60,061 bases of DNA. It comes from an uncultured Bacteroidales bacterium. GTDB lineage: Bacteria; Bacteroidota; Bacteroidia; Bacteroidales; Bacteroidaceae. The stretch is from NCBI GenBank assembly GCA_902801485.1, contig CADCIP010000030.1, positions 1 through 60,061 of the forward strand, in the 5' to 3' direction. This document shows, one piece after another, positions 50,232-59,841 of the stretch (position 1 is the stretch's first letter; each line of letters starts with the position of its first letter). The notes under the pieces were generated by a model. The model made no database searches, had not been told where the DNA came from, and saw only the letters and a program-made list of their open reading frames with translations. The position numbers were made by a program, and so were the translations under genes.

Positions 50232-51560
50232 ATGAAAAAGATTATTTCCTGTCTTACGCTCATGGCTTTGAGCACGAGCCTTGCTATGGCTCAGGATCCC
50301 ATAGTTTCTACCAAGTACACAGCCGACCCTGCGCCGTATGTGCATGGCGATACCATCTATCTGTACACCACACATGACGAGGACGATGCAGAAGGGTTCA
50401 AGATGTTCGACTGGCTGCTTTATACTTCTACCGATATGGTCAACTGGACTGATCACGGTGCTGTGGCATCGCTGGATGACTTCAAGTGGTATGAAGGGAA
50501 GAACGGAGCATGGGCCGAGGAGGTCATCGAGCGCAACGGGAAATGGTATATGTATTGTCCCATTCACGGTCATGGCATAGGTGTGCTGGTCAGCGACAGT
50601 CCCTACGGACCCTTCCGCGACCCCATCGGTCATCCGCTGGTTTGGCAGCGTGAGCATTGGGAGGACATAGATCCCACCATCCTAATAGATGATGACGGTC
50701 AGGCTTATATGTTCTGGGGTAATCCACATCTGTATGTGGCTTTGCTGAACGAAGACATGATCTCGCTGAAGAGCGATGCCATGCGGATGCACGGAACACC
50801 TGAGCACTATCAGGAAGGACCTTGGGCATGGAAGAAGGACGGCAAGTATTACTTGGGCTTTGCTTCGACATGTTGCCCAGAAGGTTTGGGATATGCCATG
50901 AGCGAGAATCCATTGGGGCCTTATACATTCCGAGGTTATCTGATGGCACCGACAGACCGTACGCGTGGCAACCATCCTGGTATTATTCAGTATAAAGGTA
51001 AATGGTATGGTTTCGGTTTGAATTACGACCTGAAGAATATCACCATAAAGGAGCATAAGGAACGTAGGAGTGTGGGTGCTTTCAATGTTGTCTATCGTCC
51101 TGACGGTACCATTGTAGAGTCACCTTATTTCAAGGACGTAAAGGTGGAACAAATCGGGAACTTCAATCCTTACCGTCCTCGTATAGAAGCTGAAACAATG
51201 GCTTGGGGTTTTGGGTTGAAGACTGTAAAGCGCGGCGTGGAGGATATCTATGTTACCGATGTGGACAACGGAGAGTACATTCTCTTGCGTGGCGTTGATT
51301 TCGGAACACGTAAAATCAACAGATTTTCAGCTAATTGCGCTTCTACTGTTGGTGGTAAAATTGAGCTTCACACAGATAGTCCCGAAGGTAAGCTGATAGG
51401 TACAGTTAAAGTCTCGCCTACAGGTAACGAAGAGACCTTCCGTGATTTCTCAGGCAAAATCAGCAATCCTCAGGGTGTACACGATCTTTACCTCGTATTC
51501 AAAGGTGCTCCTGGCAAAAAACTGCTGAATTTTGACTACTGGAATATCCAAACAAAATAA
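50232..51560 (+). CDS. Secreted GH43 arabinofuranosidase/xylosidase with CBM6-like domain
   Basis: The 442-residue enzyme has a signal peptide and a five-bladed propeller with the GH43 triad: Asp32 in TADPAPYV, Asp147 in EDIDPTIL and Glu195 in YQEGPWAWK. Residues about 315-442 form a CBM6-like module (RIEAETMAWGFG, KIELHTDSPEGKLIG, DLYLVFKGAPGKKLLNFDYW). It probably removes arabinose side chains or xylose from arabinoxylan. It lies 11 bp after GH30 and 17 bp before the next GH30. Confidence 0.9.
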   Translation: MKKIISCLTLMALSTSLAMAQDPIVSTKYTADPAPYVHGDTIYLYTTHDEDDAEGFKMFDWLLYTSTDMVNWTDHGAVASLDDFKWYEGKNGAWAEEVIERNGKWYMYCPIHGHGIGVLVSDSPYGPFRDPIGHPLVWQREHWEDIDPTILIDDDGQAYMFWGNPHLYVALLNEDMISLKSDAMRMHGTPEHYQEGPWAWKKDGKYYLGFASTCCPEGLGYAMSENPLGPYTFRGYLMAPTDRTRGNHPGIIQYKGKWYGFGLNYDLKNITIKEHKERRSVGAFNVVYRPDGTIVESPYFKDVKVEQIGNFNPYRPRIEAETMAWGFGLKTVKRGVEDIYVTDVDNGEYILLRGVDFGTRKINRFSANCASTVGGKIELHTDSPEGKLIGTVKVSPTGNEETFRDFSGKISNPQGVHDLYLVFKGAPGKKLLNFDYWNIQTK

Positions 51561-51577
51561 TAAGGATAATTATCTTC

Positions 51578-53995
51578 ATGAAGAATAGCCTGATATATGT
51601 AGCTCTGTTCTTATTTGTTGTACAGACTTGGGCACAAACCAGTTTCAAAGAAGCTACAACGCTATATCTGATGCATAGCAGTGGGAACCATCTGGAGAAA
51701 GGCAGTGACAATGCCGGTTGGATAGAGTCTCCAACAAAAAGCAATCCACAGCAGATTACAATTAAACCTGTTGGACAGGGATACTACACTATTCAGTCTG
51801 GCAATCTGTATCTTAGTCTTGCCGATCAGTGGAATTCTAAGTTTATTACCTCTTTTTCAGGCGACGAGGCCAAATGGGCCATAGAACAAGGGCAAGGGGC
51901 GTTTATCAAGTTGCGTTGTAAGGCCAACAACAAGTATTTGGGTACCGACAGTAACAGCGCCCACCAGAAGGTCTATACGGATAAAAGCGGTAGCGACATG
52001 AAGCACCAATGGTACTTCAGCGATAATGTCAGGCAGACTCCGCCTTCCGACACTGCCCGATATATTGTCAGTCCTCAAGTGGTACGTCAGCATTTCGACG
52101 GCTGGGGTGTATCACTCTGTTGGTGGGCCGGTCAGTGCGGCAAGTGGTCGGACAAGAAGATTGACGAGATAGTGACTTGGCTTACCAGTCCTACAGGTCT
52201 CAACTATAGCCATTTCCGTTATAATATAGGTGGGGGAGACGATCCTGAGAACCGTCATTGCGACCAGCATCACATGGGCAAGGGTAAAGGCCTTCGTGCA
52301 GAGATGGAAGGCTTTAAGGATTTCAGTGGCGATGAATATCACTGGGATCGAGATGCTGCCCAACGTAAAATTATGCTCAAGATTAAGGAGAAGCGTCCCG
52401 ATGCTATTTTCGAGGCTTTCAGCAATTCCTGTCCCTTTTACATGACCTATAGCGGCTGTGTTAGCGGAAATGCTGATGGAGGTAAAGATAACCTGAGGCC
52501 AGAGTATTACGAGGAGTTTGCCCACTATCTGGTGGATGTATGTAAATATTATAAGGAAGAGTACGGCATTGAATTCAAGACCCTAGAGCCATTCAACGAG
52601 TCTGTCACTAATTATTGGTATGCAAACGGATCGCAAGAGGGGTGTCATTTCGATTACGAATCTCAAATTAAGTTTGTACGCGTTTTGGAACCCATCCTGC
52701 GTGAATCTGGACTAAATACAGTTATTTCTGCTGCAGACGAGACAAATGTCGGGATGGCCGTCGAAGGCTTCAAGCGTTTCATTTCTGCCAATGCAGACGG
52801 GCTGGTGGGACAATGGAACACACATACCTATTCCGGTAGTAACGTTGACCGTGCCCGTTTCTGTCAGTTAGCACACCAGACGGGCAAAGATCTTTGGATG
52901 AGCGAAACAGGTGCAGGGGGCAATGGCATAGGTGGGAATTTAAGCATGGCGCAACGGCTCATAGATGATATGCGTTATATCCAACCCGAAGCATGGATTG
53001 ACTGGCAGTATATGGAGGAAGCCAACGACCAATGGTGTACCATCCGTGGAAGTTTTGCCAACCAGACCTATCAGAAGGTGAAGAATTTTTATGTGCGCCA
53101 ACAGTGTTCACGTTTTATCAAGCAAGGCTTTGACATCATTACATCCCTCTCTCCTCAATCCCTGGCTGCTGTTAATGAGGCTCGTGATACCTTGGTGTTA
53201 ATTGCACTTAACGAGGGAGCTGCCGGAGCTCACGTTATTGACCTCTCGCTTTTCTCAGAACAGCCTGTTCGCAGCAAAATCCGTGCTTATCGAACGTCCG
53301 AAACAGAAAATCTCGTCAATGCCTTGAGTAGTGTTAAGGTTGATAATTCGACAATCACCCTCTCGATGCCCGCACAGAGTATTACGACGTTAGTCATTCC
53401 GATTCGTTCAGAAACTGTTGGCATGAACGACCTACTGGTTGACGGATGCGAATATCTGATTATCCCACGTCAGGAAACCTCAATGGCTGTATCTGCCAAA
53501 AGCTCCAAAGTAACGCTCGAAAATGTTGACTACGGTGATGCACAACGCTGGCGGCTTTCTTTACAAGATGATGGAACCTATATCTTCCGGAATGCTCTCG
53601 GCCTTTGTCTGACTGCTCACCGTGCCGCCAATAGTTCCGCCCTTACTGCGTCCAGGAATTATTCCAAAGAGCAGAATTTCTATATTGATGAGGTGGATTA
53701 TCCTTATTTCAAGATTCTGGCAAGTCGTGGACGTAGCCACGGCCTTGATTTGGTGAATGCATCATCGAATGCTGGTACCACAATAGACATTTACCTGTAT
53801 TCCGACGGTAATACAACCCCTACGCATCGTCAGTGGATGTTGGTACCATTGACATCTCCTTCCGATACTGATGATATAAGAATCGTCCACACCGAAGACC
53901 AGTCAGATTACAGTTATGATATTAACGGTTACCAAGTATCAAATCCTAAACGAGGCCTATATATCAAGAATGGCAAGAAGATACTGGTAAAGTAA
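51578..53995 (+). CDS. Secreted GH30 family (endo-beta-1,6-galactanase-like) with ricin-type domains
   Basis: The 805-residue enzyme begins with a ricin-like trefoil (about 20-155: LYLMHSSGNHLEKGS, HQWYFS). A GH30 barrel follows (about 165-500: FDGWGVSLCWWAG, FRYNIGGGDDP) with acid/base Glu341 in EPFNES and nucleophile Glu443 in MSETGAGG, then a beta sheet domain, a second trefoil (about 615-770) and the shared tail (YDINGYQV). Motifs resemble the endo-beta-1,6-galactanases of GH30, which cut arabinogalactan side chains. Together with GH127 this suggests arabinogalactan-protein degradation. Confidence 0.85.
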   Translation: MKNSLIYVALFLFVVQTWAQTSFKEATTLYLMHSSGNHLEKGSDNAGWIESPTKSNPQQITIKPVGQGYYTIQSGNLYLSLADQWNSKFITSFSGDEAKWAIEQGQGAFIKLRCKANNKYLGTDSNSAHQKVYTDKSGSDMKHQWYFSDNVRQTPPSDTARYIVSPQVVRQHFDGWGVSLCWWAGQCGKWSDKKIDEIVTWLTSPTGLNYSHFRYNIGGGDDPENRHCDQHHMGKGKGLRAEMEGFKDFSGDEYHWDRDAAQRKIMLKIKEKRPDAIFEAFSNSCPFYMTYSGCVSGNADGGKDNLRPEYYEEFAHYLVDVCKYYKEEYGIEFKTLEPFNESVTNYWYANGSQEGCHFDYESQIKFVRVLEPILRESGLNTVISAADETNVGMAVEGFKRFISANADGLVGQWNTHTYSGSNVDRARFCQLAHQTGKDLWMSETGAGGNGIGGNLSMAQRLIDDMRYIQPEAWIDWQYMEEANDQWCTIRGSFANQTYQKVKNFYVRQQCSRFIKQGFDIITSLSPQSLAAVNEARDTLVLIALNEGAAGAHVIDLSLFSEQPVRSKIRAYRTSETENLVNALSSVKVDNSTITLSMPAQSITTLVIPIRSETVGMNDLLVDGCEYLIIPRQETSMAVSAKSSKVTLENVDYGDAQRWRLSLQDDGTYIFRNALGLCLTAHRAANSSALTASRNYSKEQNFYIDEVDYPYFKILASRGRSHGLDLVNASSNAGTTIDIYLYSDGNTTPTHRQWMLVPLTSPSDTDDIRIVHTEDQSDYSYDINGYQVSNPKRGLYIKNGKKILVK

Positions 53996-54014
53996 ATATA
54001 AGCCTAATGATAAA

Positions 54015-56528
54015 ATGAGACTATTGTGTTTTTTGTTTATTACAGTACTAAGTATATTCTCTGCTAATGCAAGTGATAATTTTGTACGTGTTTCCGGTAC
54101 AAAACTAATGGCACGTGATGGTCAAAGACTCATGATACGTGGCACAAATTGTGGCAATTGGATGGTTCGTGAACCGTACATGATGAATACCTCTGGTAAT
54201 CTGGACCGGCAGTTCAAGTTCGACAAGATGATTGCTGATGTTTGTGGGGAAGAAAAGGTTGAGGAGTTCGACCGTCTTTGGATGGACAATAACTTTTGCG
54301 AGGATGATATGATATTCCTTTCGGAACAGGGATTCAATACCTTGCGTGTACCCATGCATTACAAATACTTCACCTTACCTATTGAGAAAGAACCCGTAGC
54401 TGGCGAACAGACTTGGCTACAGGAAGGCTTTGATCGTATCGATTCTATGTGTGAATGGGCAGAACGCCATAACATATTACTCATCCTGGATATGCATGCA
54501 TGTCCAGGCGGGCAATCCTCAGGTGATATCTGCGACTATGACTCCAGCAAGCCTTCGTTGTGGGAGAGTGAAGCAAATCGTACAAAACTGGCTGCTTTAT
54601 GGAGAAAAATAGCAGAAAGGTATAAGGACCAGAAGTGTGTGGCGGCTTACGATCTTATCAATGAAACCAACTGGACACTGGCAAACAGCAACAAACTGCT
54701 TTGGGATACTTTCAAGTCCATCATCAAGGCAATACGCGAAGTTGACACCAATCATATTGTTATCCTTGAAGGCAACTCCTATAGTAACGACTACAATGGC
54801 TTCCCATCCACAAAGATGGATGCCAAGATGGTATTGCAGTTCCATCGTTATGGCGTTTATAATACTAAGTCACAGGTTCAATACATGGCCGACATGGCCA
54901 GTAAGTATAACTGTCCGGTATATATAGGGGAGTTTGGAGAAAACAGCAATTCATGGACAGCAGATTGTGTATGTCTTTATGAGGAAGCTATGCAGTTTGC
55001 CGGATGGACTTGCTGGCCAATGAAGAAGAGTAACATTAATACAATATTGCAGGTGAAACGGGTATCCGGCTACGACAATATCATCAGTCAGTGGCAGAAA
55101 GGCAACCGTCCCACAGCTACATCATTGTGGAATGCCTGTAAAGCATGGGCTGAAGCACAGCATATCAGCAGGTGCACTGTTCGTACTGACTATATCGATG
55201 CGCTTCTGCGTCGGCCTTTCAACAACGTATGCATACCTTTTACAGCCTGCCAGACGGGAGACTATGTGTATGCAGCACACTATGATATGGGGGGCCAAGG
55301 TATAGCTTATAGGGATTCGGACGATGCCTCGTATCAGTATAGCGGCGAGGATTATACATCGTGGCAAAAAGGATGGGTTTACCGTAACGACGGTGTGGAT
55401 GTGTATAGTAGCCCTAATGATACCAGAAATTGCGGATATTATGTTGGAGAGACAAAGGACGGGGAATGGCTCCAATATACGATAGAGAATCCAGACGAAC
55501 CTGCCACATGGCAGTTACAGCTGCGTTATGCTATAAATTCGGGTACCTCCACCGTGCGTGTTACCGTAAACGACCGGCCTGTTACTGCTTCCACAAAGCT
55601 ATCTTCTACAGGAGGCTATACCACATGGAGTACCAAGACATTTACGGGTGTTGTATTGCCAAAAGGCACACTGCGCGTACGCTTATATATTGAGAAAGGA
55701 GGACTGAATATCAACTGGTTTCGCATCAGTAATAAAAAGAAAGCAACAGAACAGGAACTGGAAACCTTGAAGCCAGATACTGACGAGGGACGTAACCACT
55801 TGCTAAATGCCGAATGCGAATACCAAGGAGTCTGGCAGACTGCATCTTTGGCATCGATAAACAATACCAAGTACGTGTGGAACTCAACAGTTAATACCCC
55901 TAAAGACGGAAACGGAGGGACCCTATGTATTTCCAACGCCCGTAGTAAAGCGCTCAATACCGTGGTGTTCCAACCTGTTGAGGTGGTGGCAGGACATACC
56001 TATGCTGTCGATGTGGCTGTACGTGGTGCCAATGGAAACGGAGATTTCTGGATACAAGCCTTCATGGTTACAGACAAACCAAAGGACTATGCCGATGCAG
56101 GCTTGGAAGAGGCCAATACCATAGGTCAGCTGAATTCGTGGAAAGATGCTTCGCTGGCCACATATAACGGCATGATGTCTGCCAAGGCCAAGGCTGGGAC
56201 AAATCATTCGGCAGGCGTAATGAAGTGGAAAGCAAAATCCACAGGAACTGTCTATTTTGCACTAAAGGTAGGTTCCAACAAATCATCTTTCAGCTATTCC
56301 TTCGACAACTTTACTCTTACTGACCTTACTGCAATATCCGAGACTGCGGTGGACATGACCCCTGCTGATGACTTATTGTACACACAGGACGCCCGCGGTA
56401 TCTCGTTAGGAAAGAGCAGTCGTGCCTATAGCATAAGTGGTCGGTCTGTAGGAGTAGGGAAGATGCAACCTGGCATGTATGTCATCACCAATGGCAAGCG
56501 TACAAAAAAGATAATGATAGGCAGGTAA
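54015..56528 (+). CDS. Secreted GH5-family glycosidase with carbohydrate-binding modules
   Basis: The 837-residue enzyme has a signal peptide and a TIM barrel (about 25-375: RDGQRLMIRGTNCGNWMV, LLILDMHACPGGQ) with acid/base Glu217 in LINETN and nucleophile Glu306 in IGEFGEN, the GH5 retaining pair. A CBM6-like module lies at about 395-575 (AAHYDMGGQGIAY, LQYTIENPDEPATW), and a CBM4/9-like beta-sandwich at about 595-765. It ends in the shared tail (YSISGRSVG...GMYVITNGK). The substrate is unclear (cellulose, mannan, xyloglucan or beta-1,3/1,6-glucan are all possible). It closes the operon, 28 bp from the convergent luxS. Confidence 0.87.
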   Translation: MRLLCFLFITVLSIFSANASDNFVRVSGTKLMARDGQRLMIRGTNCGNWMVREPYMMNTSGNLDRQFKFDKMIADVCGEEKVEEFDRLWMDNNFCEDDMIFLSEQGFNTLRVPMHYKYFTLPIEKEPVAGEQTWLQEGFDRIDSMCEWAERHNILLILDMHACPGGQSSGDICDYDSSKPSLWESEANRTKLAALWRKIAERYKDQKCVAAYDLINETNWTLANSNKLLWDTFKSIIKAIREVDTNHIVILEGNSYSNDYNGFPSTKMDAKMVLQFHRYGVYNTKSQVQYMADMASKYNCPVYIGEFGENSNSWTADCVCLYEEAMQFAGWTCWPMKKSNINTILQVKRVSGYDNIISQWQKGNRPTATSLWNACKAWAEAQHISRCTVRTDYIDALLRRPFNNVCIPFTACQTGDYVYAAHYDMGGQGIAYRDSDDASYQYSGEDYTSWQKGWVYRNDGVDVYSSPNDTRNCGYYVGETKDGEWLQYTIENPDEPATWQLQLRYAINSGTSTVRVTVNDRPVTASTKLSSTGGYTTWSTKTFTGVVLPKGTLRVRLYIEKGGLNINWFRISNKKKATEQELETLKPDTDEGRNHLLNAECEYQGVWQTASLASINNTKYVWNSTVNTPKDGNGGTLCISNARSKALNTVVFQPVEVVAGHTYAVDVAVRGANGNGDFWIQAFMVTDKPKDYADAGLEEANTIGQLNSWKDASLATYNGMMSAKAKAGTNHSAGVMKWKAKSTGTVYFALKVGSNKSSFSYSFDNFTLTDLTAISETAVDMTPADDLLYTQDARGISLGKSSRAYSISGRSVGVGKMQPGMYVITNGKRTKKIMIGR

Positions 56529-56555
56529 GTCTGATTACCCTTTTTCCCTCCATCA

Positions 56556-57050
56556 CTATGCGTCGGCAAATATCTTTCCGTCTTCGAGGGTGATTTGCAG
56601 TTTCTCGTATTCGCAATGGAAATCGTGTAGCAAACGGTCAATGTAACGTTTACTTTCCCACTTGCACATAGGCAAATCGTGTAATAAGTAGTTACCACAT
56701 GTCTCAGGTGTAGTGGCAGGTATTTCCGTCTGGGTAAGAATCCATTGGAGGCATTCGATGGTAAGCCTACGCATATCCTCTACGGTATATGATCCTGTCA
56801 TGATGATATACATGCCGGTAAGACAACCCATCGGACCCACGTAAACCACATCGTCCTTAGCCTCGCTGTTGCGGAACCATGTGGCCATAAGGTGCTCCAG
56901 GCTGTGCATGGCGGAAGGAGCCACTGCCGGTTCCTTGTTCGGTTCGGTGATACGCAGGTCGAAAGTAGTAAAACCTTTGTCCTGACGTGATACATAAATG
57001 CCTGGCTTCAGACAAGTATGGTTAATTGTAAAACTTTGTATTACTTCCAT
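56556..57050 (-). CDS. luxS: S-ribosylhomocysteine lyase
   Basis: LuxS cleaves S-ribosylhomocysteine to homocysteine and the AI-2 precursor, serving methyl-cycle salvage and possibly signalling. The 164-residue protein has the zinc ligands in HSLEH (His49, His53) and CGNYLLHDL (Cys118), and the catalytic Cys76 in PMGCLTG. It also shows the FDLRITEPN substrate block. The length is normal. It is convergent with GH5 and 156 bp from the GPH transporter; no pfs gene is nearby. Confidence 0.93.
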   Translation of the reverse strand: MEVIQSFTINHTCLKPGIYVSRQDKGFTTFDLRITEPNKEPAVAPSAMHSLEHLMATWFRNSEAKDDVVYVGPMGCLTGMYIIMTGSYTVEDMRRLTIECLQWILTQTEIPATTPETCGNYLLHDLPMCKWESKRYIDRLLHDFHCEYEKLQITLEDGKIFADA

Positions 57051-57206
57051 AATGATATTTAATAATTCTATTTTTCTTGTTCATTTACTATCTGACAATG
57101 TACTATTTGCGGTTTATTGACTATTCGATTGTTTGGCTATTCCTCAGATGGTACACGATAAATAATTAGAATTTTGTCTGTTTATCGCAATTTTTCAGAT
57201 GCCGAA

Positions 57207-58613
57207 TCACCGTTGCTGCCTTAATTGTCTGTTAATCTCTTTTACGCGCTGAGTGGTAAGAGGGTAAAAGTAGCATACAATGATGGAAGCAACTGCCACC
57301 ATAGCAGGAATAAAGGACATGAGATAACGGAGGCAAAGAAGTGCCGATTCCGGCTGATGGACGACATATTGTGCTGCCAACTGTTCGTCGGAGCGAGGTG
57401 TATATCCACAGGCCGAAAGGAGCCATAGTACTGCGGCTCCGCCTATTGCTCCGCCAAATTTCTGCGCCATCGAACTACTGGAGAAAATAAGACCGGTACT
57501 GGCTGTCTTGTATCGGAATTCGGCATAGTCACTAACATCGGCATACATTGACCAGACGAGTGGAGACATAATGCCTGTTAAGATGCTGATGAATATCTGG
57601 AACAAGAGCATCAGCCAAAAACCTGTCGGCGAAACAGGGATGAAGAAAAAGGCAATGCTGAGAAGGACAAGTAATGCATTTACCGTCATAAACAACGATT
57701 TCTTTCCCATACGTCGGGCAAGAGGAACAGTACAGGCAACACCCAGCATGTTGGCAACCTCGCCCACACTCAGGAATAATCCTGCGTAAAACAACAGTTG
57801 AAAGCTGAGAGTTGAAAGTTGAAAGTCAAGGGTCTTGCCGAAACCTATTATGTCGGCAAAAAAGTAAGCGACGGTAGCACCGCGAACTGTATTGAAGAGA
57901 TTAAAACAGAGGGCAGCACCTATGAGCAGCCACCAGGGCCGGTTGCTAAGCAACGAGCGAAAATCCTTTCCCACCGAGACGGTACTGACGGTTTTCAGGC
58001 GTTCCCGTGTTAGCATGAAGGTAAGGATGAAGAGCAAAAAACAGGCTGCAGCAATTACCATCATGGCTTGCTGCCATGCGAGAGAGGCAGTTCCACCTCC
58101 AGCCTTGAAAAAATTCACCAGCGGTTCCCATGCAGCTAAGGCAACGAAGGAACCTCCGTAGGCAAAGAACATGCGGAAGGAAGAAAAGACGGTTTTCTCG
58201 TTCGAATCGTCAGTCATTACTCCCAACATAGCTCCATAAGGAACATTGATGGCTGTATAGACCGTCATCATTAGGATGTATGTAACATAGGCATAGATGA
58301 GTTTGGCACCATAGTTCCAGTCGGGAGTGGTAAAGAGCAGAATGCCGGCAATACTGAATAGTGGTGCCACCCAAAGCAGATAGGGACGGTACTTGCCCCA
58401 GCGGGTCTGCGTGCGGTCTGCAATAATTCCCATCATGGGGTCGCTGACAGCATCCCAAATGCGAGTGACTAGTACCAGTACTCCCGCATCGAAAAGAGAT
58501 AAAGCAAAGATATTCGAATAGAAAAAAGGCAGGTAATATGAAAATACCTTCCAAAACATCGATGACGACATGTCACCAAGGCCGTAGCCGATTTTTTCTG
58601 TCAGTTTTGCCAT
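57207..58613 (-). CDS. GPH-family sugar:cation symporter (MFS)
   Basis: The 468-residue inner-membrane protein has about 12 helices and family motifs (GYGLGDMSSSMFW, DAVSDPMMGIIADRTQTRWGKYRPYLLW), the layout of Na+/H+-linked oligosaccharide carriers. In the mannan pathway it would import mannobiose or mannosyl-glucose. Residues 261-272 (DFQLSTLSFQL) are encoded by a simple repeat and fall in a loop between helices. Its ATG is 18 bp after the GH130 stop, and it ends the GH26-GH130-carrier operon. Confidence 0.9.
   Translation of the reverse strand: MAKLTEKIGYGLGDMSSSMFWKVFSYYLPFFYSNIFALSLFDAGVLVLVTRIWDAVSDPMMGIIADRTQTRWGKYRPYLLWVAPLFSIAGILLFTTPDWNYGAKLIYAYVTYILMMTVYTAINVPYGAMLGVMTDDSNEKTVFSSFRMFFAYGGSFVALAAWEPLVNFFKAGGGTASLAWQQAMMVIAAACFLLFILTFMLTRERLKTVSTVSVGKDFRSLLSNRPWWLLIGAALCFNLFNTVRGATVAYFFADIIGFGKTLDFQLSTLSFQLLFYAGLFLSVGEVANMLGVACTVPLARRMGKKSLFMTVNALLVLLSIAFFFIPVSPTGFWLMLLFQIFISILTGIMSPLVWSMYADVSDYAEFRYKTASTGLIFSSSSMAQKFGGAIGGAAVLWLLSACGYTPRSDEQLAAQYVVHQPESALLCLRYLMSFIPAMVAVASIIVCYFYPLTTQRVKEINRQLRQQR
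57797..57831. repeat. GTTGAAAG simple repeat in the transporter gene
   Basis: The stretch has four imperfect GTTGAAAG/GCTGAGA units and encodes FQLSTLSFQL on the minus strand. It is a sibling of the repeat at 48487-48526. Confidence 0.65.
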
Positions 58614-58631
58614 GATGGGAATATATGTAAT

Positions 58632-59837
58632 TTAGCGTATAGGGTATGTCTTGTTTTTTCTGATGAGTTGTTTTATGGTTTCAACGCTGGCGGCTGTAGT
58701 CAGTCCGTCCTCGGGTGTGTTCATACAATAGTCAATGAGGCGTTCGACCGAACTGACAGCTACATGCAGACGAGTATCGGCCGTGGCATAATATATTAGT
58801 ACACGACCTTCATCATCCATAATCCATCCATTGCTGAAAGCGACATTCATTACATCTCCTACATATTCTTGTCCCTCGGGAACCAAAAACCAACCGCCAG
58901 GTTGTGCAATCACACGTGTGGGATCGTCAAGAGCTGTCATATACATATATAAAACGTAACGCAGTCCGTCGGCTGTCCCCCGAACGCCGTGTGCCAGATG
59001 CAGCCAGCCCTTCTGTGTCTTCAGCGGTGCCGGTCCTTCCCCATTCTTCACCTCTTGGATGGTGTGATAGTGACGCGGATTAATGATGATTTCCTCCTTT
59101 ACCTCTGCATGGGTAATGTCTTCCACCAACGCCCAACCAATTCCACCGCCAGAACCTGTATCGATGAAGCCATCCTGCGGACGGGTGTAGAAGGCGTACC
59201 ATTTACCATTTACACATTTACCATTTACCATTCGTGTACGGATGAATTCTGGATGAAGCACCACATTGCGCTGTTGGCTCTTGGATTTGAGATCGGGCAG
59301 ACGTTCCCAGTTAATGAGATCTTTCGTTCGTGCGATGGCGGCTGTGGCCGTTGCAGCACTCAGGTTTCCCGGCTGCGAGTCGTCGTGACGCTCGGCACAG
59401 AACACCCCGTAAATCCAACCATCCTCGTGCTGTGTCAGGCGCATATCATACACATTGGTTGCAGGGATGAGGTCTTCGGGCATCGTGATGGGCTCGTCCC
59501 AAAAACGGAAATTGTCGATACCGTTAGGCGATTCGGCCACAGCAAAGAAACTCTTGCGGTCAGCTCCTTCTACACGGCACACGAGCAAATAACGGCCATT
59601 CAGTTTTATTGCACCTGCATTCAGCACGGCATTCATCATGATGCGCTGCATCAGATAGGGATTGTCCTGCTCCGAAAAATCATAGCGCCACTCAAGAGGG
59701 GTATGCCCGGCGGTCAGTATCGGGAACTGGTACTTCTGGTATATTCCATTGCCAAAGCATTCTACAGGTTTGTTCTCTCGCGCCAGCAACTCCTCGTGAT
59801 GCTGGCGTAGTTTTATCATTCTTTCCTTAAAATCCAT
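58632..59837 (-). CDS. 4-O-beta-D-mannosyl-D-glucose phosphorylase, GH130
   Basis: This cytoplasmic enzyme phosphorolyses mannosyl-glucose to mannose-1-phosphate and glucose, saving ATP in beta-mannan use. The 401-residue protein is close in length and sequence to the known Bacteroides enzyme: catalytic Asp131 in YDMRLTQ, the RVEGADRKSFF and FYTRPQDGFIDTGSGGGIG blocks, and phosphate-binding Arg/His residues. Residues 202-213 (MVNGKCVNGK) come from a TTTACCAT simple repeat in frame. A cellobiose 2-epimerase, normally needed upstream, is not in the window. GH26 ends 4 bp before it. Confidence 0.93.
   Translation of the reverse strand: MDFKERMIKLRQHHEELLARENKPVECFGNGIYQKYQFPILTAGHTPLEWRYDFSEQDNPYLMQRIMMNAVLNAGAIKLNGRYLLVCRVEGADRKSFFAVAESPNGIDNFRFWDEPITMPEDLIPATNVYDMRLTQHEDGWIYGVFCAERHDDSQPGNLSAATATAAIARTKDLINWERLPDLKSKSQQRNVVLHPEFIRTRMVNGKCVNGKWYAFYTRPQDGFIDTGSGGGIGWALVEDITHAEVKEEIIINPRHYHTIQEVKNGEGPAPLKTQKGWLHLAHGVRGTADGLRYVLYMYMTALDDPTRVIAQPGGWFLVPEGQEYVGDVMNVAFSNGWIMDDEGRVLIYYATADTRLHVAVSSVERLIDYCMNTPEDGLTTAASVETIKQLIRKNKTYPIR
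59199..59232. repeat. TTTACCAT simple repeat in the GH130 gene
   Basis: Units of ATTTACC repeat four times and encode VNGKCVNGK on the minus strand. The same unit in reverse orientation lies in the GH30 gene at 50153-50169. Confidence 0.65.
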
Positions 59838-59841
59838 ATTA

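Noticed and set aside
56556-57050. luxS as evidence of a quorum-sensing system
   Set aside because: No AI-2 receptor or transporter is nearby; a methyl-cycle role is sufficient.
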